Shown here: positions 28,361 to 38,800 of the stretch, in pieces | Numbering within the stretch: position 1 is the first letter of the stretch | Layout of the letters: the number at the start of each line of letters is the position of its first letter | Source of the DNA: Arenibacter nanhaiticus | GTDB taxonomy: Bacteria > Bacteroidota > Bacteroidia > Flavobacteriales > Flavobacteriaceae | DNA length: 64,000 bases | Reading direction: 5' to 3' | Assembly (NCBI RefSeq): GCF_900141935.1 | Contig: NZ_FQYX01000011.1 | Coordinates: 56,684 to 120,683, forward strand | Position numbers and translations under genes: made by a program | The notes under the pieces: generated by a model | Databases searched by the model: none | Told to the model about the DNA's origin: nothing | The model's input: only the letters and a program-made list of their open reading frames with translations

Positions 28361-28562
28361 TATTTTAAAAGCTTTTGAATATTATCAAGATATTAGGTTG
28401 CCTGGCAATTTAATAGGTGATATTCATAGGGAATATCCAGGATGGATACCGGATAATTCCAGATATATTGTGTCTTATGGCAGCAATAAGGAAGTGAAAA
28501 AAGTGTATAAACTTTGGTTGGCCAAGGATGATAGCCGTAAAAAATTGAAATTATCCCTGTAG
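28361..28562 (+). pseudogene. 5'-truncated PepSY-like protein remnant
   Basis: The frame reads ILKAFEYYQDIRLPGNLIGD then REYPGWIPDNSRYIVSYGSN and KEVKKVYKLWLAKDDSRKK, and ends at TAG 28560-28562. This resembles the C-terminal third of small secreted flavobacterial proteins with PepSY-like folds: an LP...YPGW strand, then YLVSY, then VKKVYK. It lacks a signal peptide and the N-terminal two thirds, and begins exactly at the end of repeat copy B. A frame opening at 28260 crosses the repeat and is probably not a real start. A terminator follows at 28584. The family match is from recall and unverified. Confidence 0.55.
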
Positions 28563-28583
28563 AAAACCAAGAAGGCATATTTT

Positions 28584-28617
28584 AAGACTCCGTTTAAGTT
28601 TATGGCAACGGAGTCTT
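28584..28617 (+). terminator. Terminator after the PepSY-like remnant
   Basis: AAGACTCCGTT and AACGGAGTCTT form a perfect 11-bp stem with a 12-nt loop, 22 bp after the remnant's stop. Its survival supports the view that a complete gene once stood here. Confidence 0.65.
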
Positions 28618-28749
28618 TAATTTGACAAGGAAGCAGTAGTGGTTATTCTAGATAACCAAAAGAGATTTGTACCTTAGCCATGAAATAGATTGCCTCCCTT
28701 ATACGCCATAGTGCAGAAAGAATGTAAAGAAGTTAAAGCGATAGGACCC

Positions 28750-29670
28750 ATGACAGCCCATCAAAAGAATACAGAACTCATAAAAACCGAAGCTAAACGC
28801 CTCGGTTTTTTGTCTTGCGGTATTTCGAAAGCCGAATTTTTGGAAGAAGAGGCCCCGCGTTTAGAAAAATGGCTCAACAATAACATGAACGGTGAAATGC
28901 AGTACATGGAGAACCATTTTGACAAGCGTTTAGATCCTACTAAACTGGTAGAAGGATCAAAATCTGTCGTCTCGTTGTTGCTCAATTATTATCCCGAGGA
29001 AAAACAGGTCGATGGCACTTATAAAATTTCCAAATATGCTTATGGCCAAGATTACCATCATGTCATAAAAACGAAATTGCGACAGTTGCAAGAATTTATT
29101 TCCGAGGAAATTGGCGCGGTAGATGGCAGGGCTTTTGTAGACTCTGCCCCGGTATTGGATAAGGCATGGGCAGCTAAAAGCGGCCTGGGGTGGATAGGGA
29201 AACACAGTAATCTGATCACCCAAAAGGTAGGTTCTTTCTATTTTATTGCAGAGCTGATCCTGGATTTGGAATTGGAGTACGATGCTCCGGTAACCGATCA
29301 TTGTGGTTCCTGTACAGCATGTTTGGATGCCTGTCCCACCCAAGCTATTGTTGCACCCTATGTGGTAGACGGCAGTAAATGTATTTCCTATTTTACCATT
29401 GAGTTAAAAAATGAGATTCCTTCAGGTTTTCAGGGGAAATTTGACGATTGGATGTTTGGTTGTGATGTATGCCAGGATGTGTGCCCATGGAACCGTTTTT
29501 CCAAGCCGCATAGCGAACCGCTTTTTCAACCAAATCCAGAACTGCTGTCCATGACAAAAAAGGATTGGGAAGAAATTACCGAGGACGTTTTTAGAAAGGT
29601 CTTTCAAAAATCTCCTGTAAAAAGAACTAAGTTTTCTGGCCTAGAGCGAAATATTAAATTCCTGAAATAA
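28750..29670 (+). CDS. queG: Epoxyqueuosine reductase QueG
   Basis: QueG performs the last step of queuosine synthesis in tRNA, reducing epoxyqueuosine with cobalamin and two 4Fe-4S clusters. The 306-residue protein shows [56 protein letters not shown] and the cluster motifs [16 protein letters not shown] and [16 protein letters not shown] 28750 is chosen over 28690 because the family begins near this residue. It is shorter than the E. coli enzyme because the C-terminal HEAT-like repeats are absent, as in many Bacteroidota. Confidence 0.93.
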   Translation: MTAHQKNTELIKTEAKRLGFLSCGISKAEFLEEEAPRLEKWLNNNMNGEMQYMENHFDKRLDPTKLVEGSKSVVSLLLNYYPEEKQVDGTYKISKYAYGQDYHHVIKTKLRQLQEFISEEIGAVDGRAFVDSAPVLDKAWAAKSGLGWIGKHSNLITQKVGSFYFIAELILDLELEYDAPVTDHCGSCTACLDACPTQAIVAPYVVDGSKCISYFTIELKNEIPSGFQGKFDDWMFGCDVCQDVCPWNRFSKPHSEPLFQPNPELLSMTKKDWEEITEDVFRKVFQKSPVKRTKFSGLERNIKFLK

Positions 29671-29807
29671 TTTTTTTATATTTCATGGTCCTGCTGTAGC
29701 CATAAGTTGACTATGGTGCTATTTTAGGAATAATTAATTTATAGGGCTTCTTTTTGGACCCAATTTGCATTAACTTCGATATTCTTATGAAATGCGAAGA
29801 ATACGTT

Positions 29808-29815
29808 TAAATTTG
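29808..29815 (+). promoter_or_regulatory. -7 box for maeB
   Basis: TAAATTTG lies 20 bp before the maeB ATG and matches TAnnTTTG. The -33 region is weak. Confidence 0.45.
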
Positions 29816-29835
29816 TTATACAAAACCATAACTAT

Positions 29836-32133
29836 ATGAGTAAGGAAAAGACCAGACGGGAAGCATTGGTATATCATGCCAAGCCTCAACCGGGTAAAAT
29901 TAAAATTGTTCCGACAAAACCATACGCTACTCAAAGAGATTTAGGGCTTGCTTACTCCCCTGGGGTAGCAGAACCTTGCTTAGAAATAGCCAAGGACAAG
30001 GATAATGTGTATAAATATACGGCCAAAGGAAATATTGTTGCCGTTATTTCTAACGGTACCGCCGTATTGGGACTTGGAAATATTGGTCCCGAGGCATCTA
30101 AGCCTGTCATGGAAGGGAAATGTCTTTTGTTCAAGATTTTTGCCGATATAGATGGTATAGATATAGAATTGGACACTACAGATGTTGATAAGTTTGTAGA
30201 AACCGTAAAAGCAATAGCACCTACTTTTGGTGGTATTAACCTAGAAGATATTAAGGCTCCCGAGGCCTTTGAGATCGAAAGACGTTTGAAAGAAGAATTG
30301 GATATTCCTGTGATGCACGATGATCAGCACGGAACTGCTATCATTTCTGCCGCGGCACTTTTAAATGCCTTGGAACTTTCCGAGAAAAAGATCGAAGAGG
30401 TCCGTATTGTAATCAGTGGCGCTGGAGCGGCAGCCGTTTCTTGTACCAGATTGTACAAGGCTTTTGGTGCCTTGGGTGAAAATATTGTCATGTTAGACAG
30501 TAAGGGCGTTATCCGTTCCGATAGAGAGTCCCTATCTGTGGAAAAACAAGAATTTGCATCGGATAGGAAAATAGACACCTTGGAGGAAGCCATGGTCGAT
30601 GCCGATGTGTTTATTGGGCTCTCTGTTCAAGATATTGTTACTCCAGAAATGTTATTGTCCATGGCCGATAATCCAATTGTATTTGCGATGGCCAATCCAA
30701 ACCCTGAAATCGACTATAATTTAGCCATTGCAACCAGGAAGGATATAATTATGGCCACCGGAAGATCGGACCATCCTAACCAAGTAAACAATGTTTTAGG
30801 TTTTCCTTTTATTTTTAGAGGAGCTTTGGATGTTAGAGCGACAAAAATAAACGAAGCCATGAAAATGGCGGCGGTAAAAGCTTTGGCGGATTTAGCAAAA
30901 GAATTGGTGCCCGAACAAGTGAATATCGCCTACGGGCAAACAAGGCTGGCTTTTGGAAAGGAATATATAATTCCCAAACCTTTTGACCCTAGACTTATTA
31001 CCGAAGTTCCGCCAGCAGTAGCAAAGGCCGCCATAGAAAGTGGTGTGGCTAAAATGCCGATAACCGATTGGGAAAAATATAGGGAAGAACTTTTACAGCG
31101 TTCAGGAAACGATAATAAAGTGGTGCGATTGCTGCACGATAGGGCTAAAACAAATCCTAAGAGAGTAGTTTTTGCAGAAGCCGATCAATTAGATGTTCTT
31201 AAAGCAGCCCAGATAGTATACGAAGAAGGTATTGCAGAGCCAATTTTATTGGGGAATAAGGAGATTATTACCGAATTGAAAAATGAACTGGAATTTGATG
31301 CCGATATTCAAATCATAGATCCACATGGCGAAGAAACACTAGCGAAACGTAACCACTATGCCGAAAAGTTTTTCCAAAACAGACAGCGTAAAGGAGTTAG
31401 TTTGTACGGGGCAAGAATTAAAATGAGAGAACGCAATTATTTTGGTTCCATGATGGTGTTAGAAGGCGATGCCGACGGGATGATTTCTGGTTACTCCAGG
31501 GCCTATCCTACAGTGGTAAAACCGGTGTTCGAGGTTATAGGAAGGTCTTCCAAGGTTAAAAAGGTGTCCACGGTAAATATCATGATTACCGAAAGAGGCC
31601 CCCTGTTCCTGGCAGATACCTCTATTAACATAGACCCAAATGCCGAAGAACTTGCCGAAATTGCAAAAATGACCTCTCGAGTGGTCGCTACTTTTGGCTT
31701 TAATCCGGTAATGGCTATGTTGTCCTATGCTAATTTCGGGTCTTCTTCCCATGCCGATGCGACCAAAGTTAAGGACGCGGTGAAAATGTTGCACCAAGAA
31801 AATCCAGAATTGGTGGTCGATGGAGAAATCCAGATAGATTTTGCGCTGAATAAGGAACTGCATCAGAGTAAATTCCCTTTCTCCAAAATAGCAGGAAAAA
31901 ATGTGAATGCCCTTATTTTTCCAAACTTGGAATCTGCCAATATTACCTATAAACTTCTAAAAGAATTGAATAAGTCCGATTCTATTGGGCCAATTATGGT
32001 AGGCTTAAGAAGACCAGTTCACATCCTTCAATTGGGGGCAAGTGTGGCCGAAATGGTTAATATGACCGCCGTAGTAGTTTGCGATGCTCAGGAAAGAGAA
32101 AAAAGGAAAGAGGCCAAAGCAAACGAAAAATAA
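29836..32133 (+). CDS. maeB: NADP-dependent malic enzyme with phosphotransacetylase-like domain
   Basis: A 765-residue two-domain protein. The N-terminal malic enzyme part (to about 430) has DLGLAYSPGVAEPCLEIA, HDDQHGTAI and an NAD(P)-binding VVISGAGAAAVSC. It decarboxylates malate to pyruvate and gives NADPH. The C-terminal part (about 430-765) resembles phosphate acetyltransferase but in MaeB proteins usually serves as an acetyl-CoA-sensing regulatory domain. Length matches the MaeB family. Monocistronic, with terminator at 32157. Confidence 0.95.
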   Translation: MSKEKTRREALVYHAKPQPGKIKIVPTKPYATQRDLGLAYSPGVAEPCLEIAKDKDNVYKYTAKGNIVAVISNGTAVLGLGNIGPEASKPVMEGKCLLFKIFADIDGIDIELDTTDVDKFVETVKAIAPTFGGINLEDIKAPEAFEIERRLKEELDIPVMHDDQHGTAIISAAALLNALELSEKKIEEVRIVISGAGAAAVSCTRLYKAFGALGENIVMLDSKGVIRSDRESLSVEKQEFASDRKIDTLEEAMVDADVFIGLSVQDIVTPEMLLSMADNPIVFAMANPNPEIDYNLAIATRKDIIMATGRSDHPNQVNNVLGFPFIFRGALDVRATKINEAMKMAAVKALADLAKELVPEQVNIAYGQTRLAFGKEYIIPKPFDPRLITEVPPAVAKAAIESGVAKMPITDWEKYREELLQRSGNDNKVVRLLHDRAKTNPKRVVFAEADQLDVLKAAQIVYEEGIAEPILLGNKEIITELKNELEFDADIQIIDPHGEETLAKRNHYAEKFFQNRQRKGVSLYGARIKMRERNYFGSMMVLEGDADGMISGYSRAYPTVVKPVFEVIGRSSKVKKVSTVNIMITERGPLFLADTSINIDPNAEELAEIAKMTSRVVATFGFNPVMAMLSYANFGSSSHADATKVKDAVKMLHQENPELVVDGEIQIDFALNKELHQSKFPFSKIAGKNVNALIFPNLESANITYKLLKELNKSDSIGPIMVGLRRPVHILQLGASVAEMVNMTAVVVCDAQEREKRKEAKANEK

Positions 32134-32156
32134 GAACTGATTTTTTTAAATTAGAT

Positions 32157-32207
32157 GGTTTCTATTGTTTTATAAGCTTGCTTATTTAACAGTAGAAACC
32201 TTATTTT
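32157..32207 (+). terminator. Terminator after maeB
   Basis: GGTTTCTATTGTT pairs with AACAGTAGAAACC (one wobble), with a second inner stem ATAAG/CTTAT. TTATTTTTA follows. Confidence 0.7.
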
Positions 32208-32234
32208 TATCCACCTATTTATTCTATAAAAATT

Positions 32235-32816
32235 ATGATTACCCATTTAAGAGGAAAACTTGTCGAAAAGAACCCCACCTATCTTGTGGTCGAATGTGCT
32301 GGAATAGGGTACTTTGTAAATATTTCTTTGCATACTTTTTCTAAAATCGGAGATTCCGAAAATGTTCAGGTGTTTACCCATCTTCAAGTAAAAGAAGATT
32401 CCCATACCTTATTCGGGTTTATGGAAAAATCGGAACGCGAAATATTTAGACTGTTATTGTCCGTTTCTGGTATAGGGGCCAGTACGGCAAGAACCATGTT
32501 GTCTTCCTTGACCCCTAGTCAAATAAGAGATGCTATAGCTGCCGGAGATGTGCCTACTATTCAAAGTATAAAGGGGATTGGTGCTAAAACAGCCCAAAGG
32601 GTGATCCTGGATTTAAAAGATAAAGTATTGAAAATTTATGGTATTGATGAACTTTCTGTACCGACGAACAATACAAATAAAGATGAAGCGTTATCAGCAT
32701 TAGAGGTCCTGGGATTTGTTAGAAAGCAGGCGGAAAAAGTTGTGGAAAAGGTAGTAGGCCAAGACCCTGCACTAAGCGTAGAAGATATTATAAAAATTGC
32801 GCTTAAAAATTTATAG
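32235..32816 (+). CDS. ruvA: Holliday junction branch migration protein RuvA
   Basis: RuvA tetramers bind four-way junctions and load RuvB. The 193-residue protein has the OB domain (MITHLRGKLVEKNPTYLVVE), two HhH motifs (VSGIGASTARTMLSSL and IKGIGAKTAQRVILDLKDK) and the C-terminal RuvB-contact domain (ALSALEVLGFVRKQAEKVV). It ends 5 bp before sprA, so the two are probably cotranscribed; ruvA next to sprA is also found in other flavobacteria. Confidence 0.96.
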   Translation: MITHLRGKLVEKNPTYLVVECAGIGYFVNISLHTFSKIGDSENVQVFTHLQVKEDSHTLFGFMEKSEREIFRLLLSVSGIGASTARTMLSSLTPSQIRDAIAAGDVPTIQSIKGIGAKTAQRVILDLKDKVLKIYGIDELSVPTNNTNKDEALSALEVLGFVRKQAEKVVEKVVGQDPALSVEDIIKIALKNL

Positions 32817-32821
32817 TAAAT

Positions 32822-35800
32822 TTGAGAAAGGCAGATAAGTATTATCATATAAGGGTAGTTGGGTTTTTTGTACTACTCTTTATTTTCTTAGGCGCATCGC
32901 AGCTGTCGATGGCCCAAGAAACGGGAAAGGAGCAGGAAATAGATACCGTAAAAACGGGTGTGGCCTTAGGAAAATTGGTCATGGAAAATCCAGAGAGTAT
33001 CGTGTCCAAATACACCTATGACCCTAATATGGACCGGTATATTTATACGGTTAGCTTGGGCGATTACGATATTAATTATCCCATTATTCTCACTCCCTCA
33101 CAATACTTGGACCTTGTTCAGAAAGAAGGTATTAAAAACTATTTTAAAGATAAGGCCGATGCCGTAACAGGAAAGAAGGAAGGCAGTGAAGCCGCCCGGA
33201 AAAACTTGTTGCCCAATTTTTATCTTAACAATGATTTTTTTGAAACTATTTTTGGAGGTAACTCTATAGAAGTTATTCCGCAAGGTTCCGTAGCCATGGA
33301 TCTAGGGGTGATATGGCAAAAAAATGACAACCCATCCCTTTCTCCCCGAAACAGGACCAATCTTTCTTTCGATTTCGATCAGCGAATAAGCCTTAGTATG
33401 TTGGGGAAAATTGGGGAACGCCTAAAGGTGAATGCCAATTACGATACCGAAGCAACCTTCGATTTTCAGAATTTAGTAAAGTTAGACTATACTCCTACGG
33501 AAGATGATATTCTTCAGAAAATTGAAGTGGGTAATGTGAGCATGCCACTTAACAGTTCGCTGATAACCGGGGCTCAAAGTTTATTTGGTGTCAAGACGCA
33601 ATTGCAATTTGGAAAAACAAAGGTTACTGCCGTGTTTTCAGAACAACGCTCGCAAAGCAATACAGTGGTGGCACAAGGAGGAGGGACCCTTAATAAATTT
33701 GAGTTAAGAGCTCAGGATTACGACAAAGATAAACACTACTTTTTGGCCCATTACTTTAGGGATACCTATGACAAAGCCTTGGAAAATTATCCCTTTATAA
33801 GGAGTCAGGTACAAATAACCAGATTGGAAGTTTGGATTACCAATAGAAGTCAGCAAACCTTGAATGTCCGAAATATAGTGGCTTTGCAAGATTTAGGGGA
33901 GGCAGAGGCAGATAAAACAAGGATAGGTAGAAATAACGGAGATCCGGCAGGTTTTTTCAATTCCTCTCCCGCAGGGAATTTGCCTAGAAACAGTGCCAAC
34001 GATTATAACCCGTTGCAAATAGGGTCGGGAGGAGCCCTGAACAAGAACATCCGCGATATTGCTACAGTGCAAAGCGGATTTAATATCCCGGGGTATACCG
34101 TTAACCAAGGCTTTGATTATGCCATCTTGGAAAATGCCAGAAAACTGGAACAAGGCCGAGATTTTACCTTCAATTCTCAGCTAGGTTATATTTCCTTAAA
34201 TCAACGTCTTAGTAATGATGAGGTGCTAGGGGTTGCCTTTGAATATACCTATAACGGCGAAGTCTATCAGGTAGGAGAATTTGCCAATGGTGGTTTAGAC
34301 GCTACTACCGTTTCTCCAGGAACCGAAATCCCGGTCAACAATAATACGCTCATATTAAAACTCTTAAAGAGTAATATTACCAATGTTGTAGATCCTATTT
34401 GGGATTTGATGATGAAAAATATTTATGCGACGGGTGCCTACCAACTGAGTCCCGAAGATTTTAAGCTCAATATATTATACGCAGAAACTACCCCTAGGAA
34501 TTATATAACTCCTGTGGCTTCCGGTATTGGCTCTGGATGGCCAACGACACCGAAACCTTTGGAAGAACGGATTTTGTTAGATGTCTTTAATCTAGACCGC
34601 TTGAATTCCTATAACGACATTCAGTCCGGAGGAGATGGTTTTTTCGATTATGTTCCCGGGATTACCATAGACCCAAAATCGGGAAGCATTATCTTTACCA
34701 AGGTCGAACCTTTTGGAGAATTCCTGTTCGAACTCCTAGGTGGTGGTACCTATGATGTTGCTAATGATCAAGGGTATAACGAAAACCAAAAGAAGTACGT
34801 ATTTAGAAATATGTATGCCTTACCAGCAGCAGCGGCACAGCAAGATGCAGAGAAAAACAAATTTATCCTAAAAGGTTCCTATAAGTCCCAAGGGATGAAC
34901 GGTATTCCGATCGGAGCGTTTAATGTTCCTAGAGGCTCGGTAAGGGTGACCGCCGGTGGAAGGCAATTGCGAGAAGGCATAGATTATACCGTAAACTATC
35001 AGGCGGGAACTGTTCAGATATTGGATCCTAGCTTAGAGGCTTCCAATACTCCAATCAATATTTCAGTAGAAAACAATGCCGTTTTTGGTCAGCAAACAAG
35101 GCGTTTTACAGGTGTCAATGTAGAACATCAATTTAATAAGAACTTTGTGATGGGGGCTACTTTATTAAATTTAAACGAGCGGCCTTTGACCCAAAAATCA
35201 AACTATGGGATTGAACCGGTAAACAATACCATCTTTGGTTTGAACAGTAATTTCTCTACTGAAGTTCCCTTTTTAACTAGGTTGGTCAACAAACTACCGA
35301 ATATAGATACCGATGTTCCTTCAAATCTATCGGTTAGGGGAGAGGTAGCCTTTTTGCAACCTAGTGCTCCCAAACATGCTAGTTTCGAAGGGGAGACCAC
35401 TACGTATTTAGACGACTTTGAAGGGGCGCAATCCCTCATCGATATTCGTTCTTTTATGGGGTGGACCATGGCGAGTCCCCCGGTAGAATTCCTGAATCCC
35501 GATAATAGCTTGAAATCCGGATTTGGTAGGGCAAAAATGGCCTGGTATACCATAGATCCGGTGTTTTATTCTAATCAGCGTCCTTCGGCTCTGAATGATG
35601 ATGATATCTCTACCAATGCCACAAGACGAATCTATATTCAGGATGTGTTCGACCAAGATGTGGCCCAAGGACAAACCTTGGCACAGAATACCTTGGATTT
35701 AGCCTATTATCCCAATTTAAAAGGGCCTTATAATGCCAATCCTAATTTTACTTCCGAGCAGCCCCAAGACAAATGGGCCGGGATAATGAGGTCTCTAAGC

Positions 35801-38800
35801 AGTACCGACTTTGAACAGTCTAACGTAGAATATGTGCAATTTTGGGTGATGGATCCTTTTGTAGATGGAATTGCTACCAGTGCCGGAGACTTGGTGCTAA
35901 ACCTTGGAAACATATCAGAAGATATATTGCCCGACGGTCGAAAGCAATATGAAAACGGATTGCCCTTGAACGCAGACTCAAATGATCTTACCTATAAAAC
36001 AGCCTGGGGGAAAGTGCCCGCGACACAGTCGCTTGTGTATGCCTTTGATGCCGACCCCAAGAACAGGGAAAAACTAGACCTAGGTTTCGATGGCTTAGGC
36101 GATGAAGAAGAGGCTGCCTATACCTTTGAAGGGGGAATTAGTTATAACGGCCCGGCAGAAGATCCTGCCTTGGATAATTACGAGTATTTCCTAAATAGGG
36201 AAGGAGGTATCCTAGAGCGATATTTAAACTTCAACAACCCTCAAGGCAACTCCCCAGTACAAGTAAGCAATACTAATAGAGGGTCTACGACCTTGCCCGA
36301 TGTAGAAGATATTGATAGGGACGGGACTATGAATACGGTAAACAGCTATTACGAATACCGTATCAGGATAAAACCCAATACCAATATAAACGATAAATAT
36401 GTTACCGATATTAAGGAAGGGGTCACCAGATCCTTGCCTAATGGAAAAACCTTAAATGAGCGATGGATTCAATATAAAATTCCATTGAGCGATTTTAGTA
36501 ACGCTATTGGCGGTATCAACGATTTTAGGTCTATTAGCTTTATGAGAATGTACCTTACCGGATTTAGCAGCGATGTGGTATTGCGATTCTCTAACTTGGA
36601 CCTGGTCCGTGGCGATTGGCGTTCCTATAATAAATCCTTACAGCCAGAGGTAGATCCCAATCCGTCCGATGATGGTACCTTGGTCGATGTCAATGCCGTT
36701 AATATAGAAGAGAATTCAAATCGTAGCCCTATTCCCTATGTATTGCCACCGGGTGTCGCTAGAGAACGGTTAAATAACAATAACACTATTATTAGACAAA
36801 ATGAACAGTCATTGTCATTTGTGGTCGAAAATTTGGAGCCGCAAGATGCTAGAGGGGTGTTTAAAAACCTCAATATTGATATACGGCAGTACAAGCGGTT
36901 AAAAATGTTTATGCATGCCGAAAAGTTAATCAATGCTGATTATACCGATGACGATACGCCTTTGGTTGGATTTATCCGAATAGGGGCAGATTTTTCTCAA
37001 AATTTCTATCAGATAGAGCTGCCTTTGCAATTCACCCCCTTTGGAGCAACTTCGGCATCTGAAATATGGCCAGAAGTAAATGAGTTGGACATATCCCTAG
37101 AAGATTTATCAAAGGTGAAATCCTCGGGCATCGCCTCCCAAACGCTGAATACTATAAATTATTACGAACTTAATAATGGCGAAGTGGTTCAGGTAAACGA
37201 ATCAGACCCAAGAACCCTAGGGAAGATAAGGATCGGTATTCGTGGTAACCCTTCTTTGGGAAGCATTCGAAGTATGATGGTGGGAATAAAAAACAACGAT
37301 AACCTGCCAGCTAGAGGAGAAGTGTGGTTTAATGAGCTACGCCTCTCGGGACTGGATAATAATGGCGGCTGGGCCGCAGTAGCTGCCATAGATATGAACA
37401 TGGCCGATTTTGCCAACCTATCGGCAACAGGAAGTAAAAGTACCTCCGGTTTTGGGGCTATAGATCAAATGCCCAATGAGCGGGCAAGAGAAGATGCTTT
37501 ATCTTATGATGTGGTGACCAACTTAAATATAGGGCAGTTGTTTCCTAAAAATTGGGGCTTGCAATTACCCGTAAATTATGGGATTTCTGAGCAACTGATA
37601 ACTCCAGAATTTGATCCGGTTTATGACGATCTTAAGTTAAAGGCCCGTATTGATGCCTCACAAACTCCCGAAGATGCCAAAACTGTGGCACAACAAGGGG
37701 AAGATTATACCAAAAGAACGAGTGTAAACCTTATAGGGGTGCGTAAAAATAGAAGCGAAGAAGGGGATGCTAATTTTTATGATATAGAAAACTTTACCTT
37801 TAATTATTCGTACAACGAATTAAACCATAGAGATTTTGAAATAGCCAATTTAAAAGATCAAAATGTGGTTACTGGTTTTGTGTACAATCATAATTTTAAA
37901 CCCGTGCCGGTGGCGCCTTTTATTAAAAAAGACTCCCTCTTTACGGCTAGTTATTTAAAATGGCTAAAAGATTTGAATTTTAACCTCTTGCCAACTAGTA
38001 TGGCTGTGCAATCCAATATCAACCGCTCTTTTAATCAGCAACAGTTTAGGGATGTTTTTGAACCCGGAGTAGAGAAATTGTCCTTGCCTTTTTTACAACA
38101 GCGGAACTACCTCTTTAATTGGCAGTATAATTTTGTGTATAGTCTGACAAAATCGCTGAAGTTAAACTTAACGGCATCGAACAATAATATCGTAAGAAAC
38201 TATTTTTCGGACGAAGGTAGCCCAGGGTCGGCCATCGATCAGGACCTAGGGCTTTGGGATGGGTTTTTCGATTTGGGCGAACCCAATAGGCATTCCCAAG
38301 AAATGCAATTGAATTACGAGCTGCCATTGGATAAAATTCCTGGGCTTAACTTTATTACTGCACAATATAGTTATACCAGTAATTTTGATTGGCAACGGGG
38401 TGGCGATGCAATAAGAGAAGTTGCAGGGGAAGATGTCAATACCGTACAAAATGCCAATACCCATAATGTAACTGGTGCTTTTAACATGCAAAAGTTCTAT
38501 GAGCTCCTAGGGGTTTCAAAGAGAAATAGCAATAGGAGACAGATAAAAAGTGCCAGATTGGACAAGGCAGGTAATCCTGCGAATATAGAAGCTGCTGCAG
38601 GAAAAGATAAAAGTGAAAACGGATGGGGCGCCCTAATAGATGTGCTGACCATGGTAAGACGCGTCAATGTTTCATATACCGAAAATAGCGGAAAAGTATT
38701 GCCGGGCTATACAAGGTCGATTGGTTTTATCGGTACCGCCAAGCCTACCATAGGTTTCGTTTTTGGTAGTCAGGCCGATGTGCGCTATGAGGCGGCAAAA

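Noticed and set aside
29836..32133. Frameshift or chimera in the malic enzyme-phosphotransacetylase gene
   Set aside because: The two-domain form is the normal MaeB architecture.
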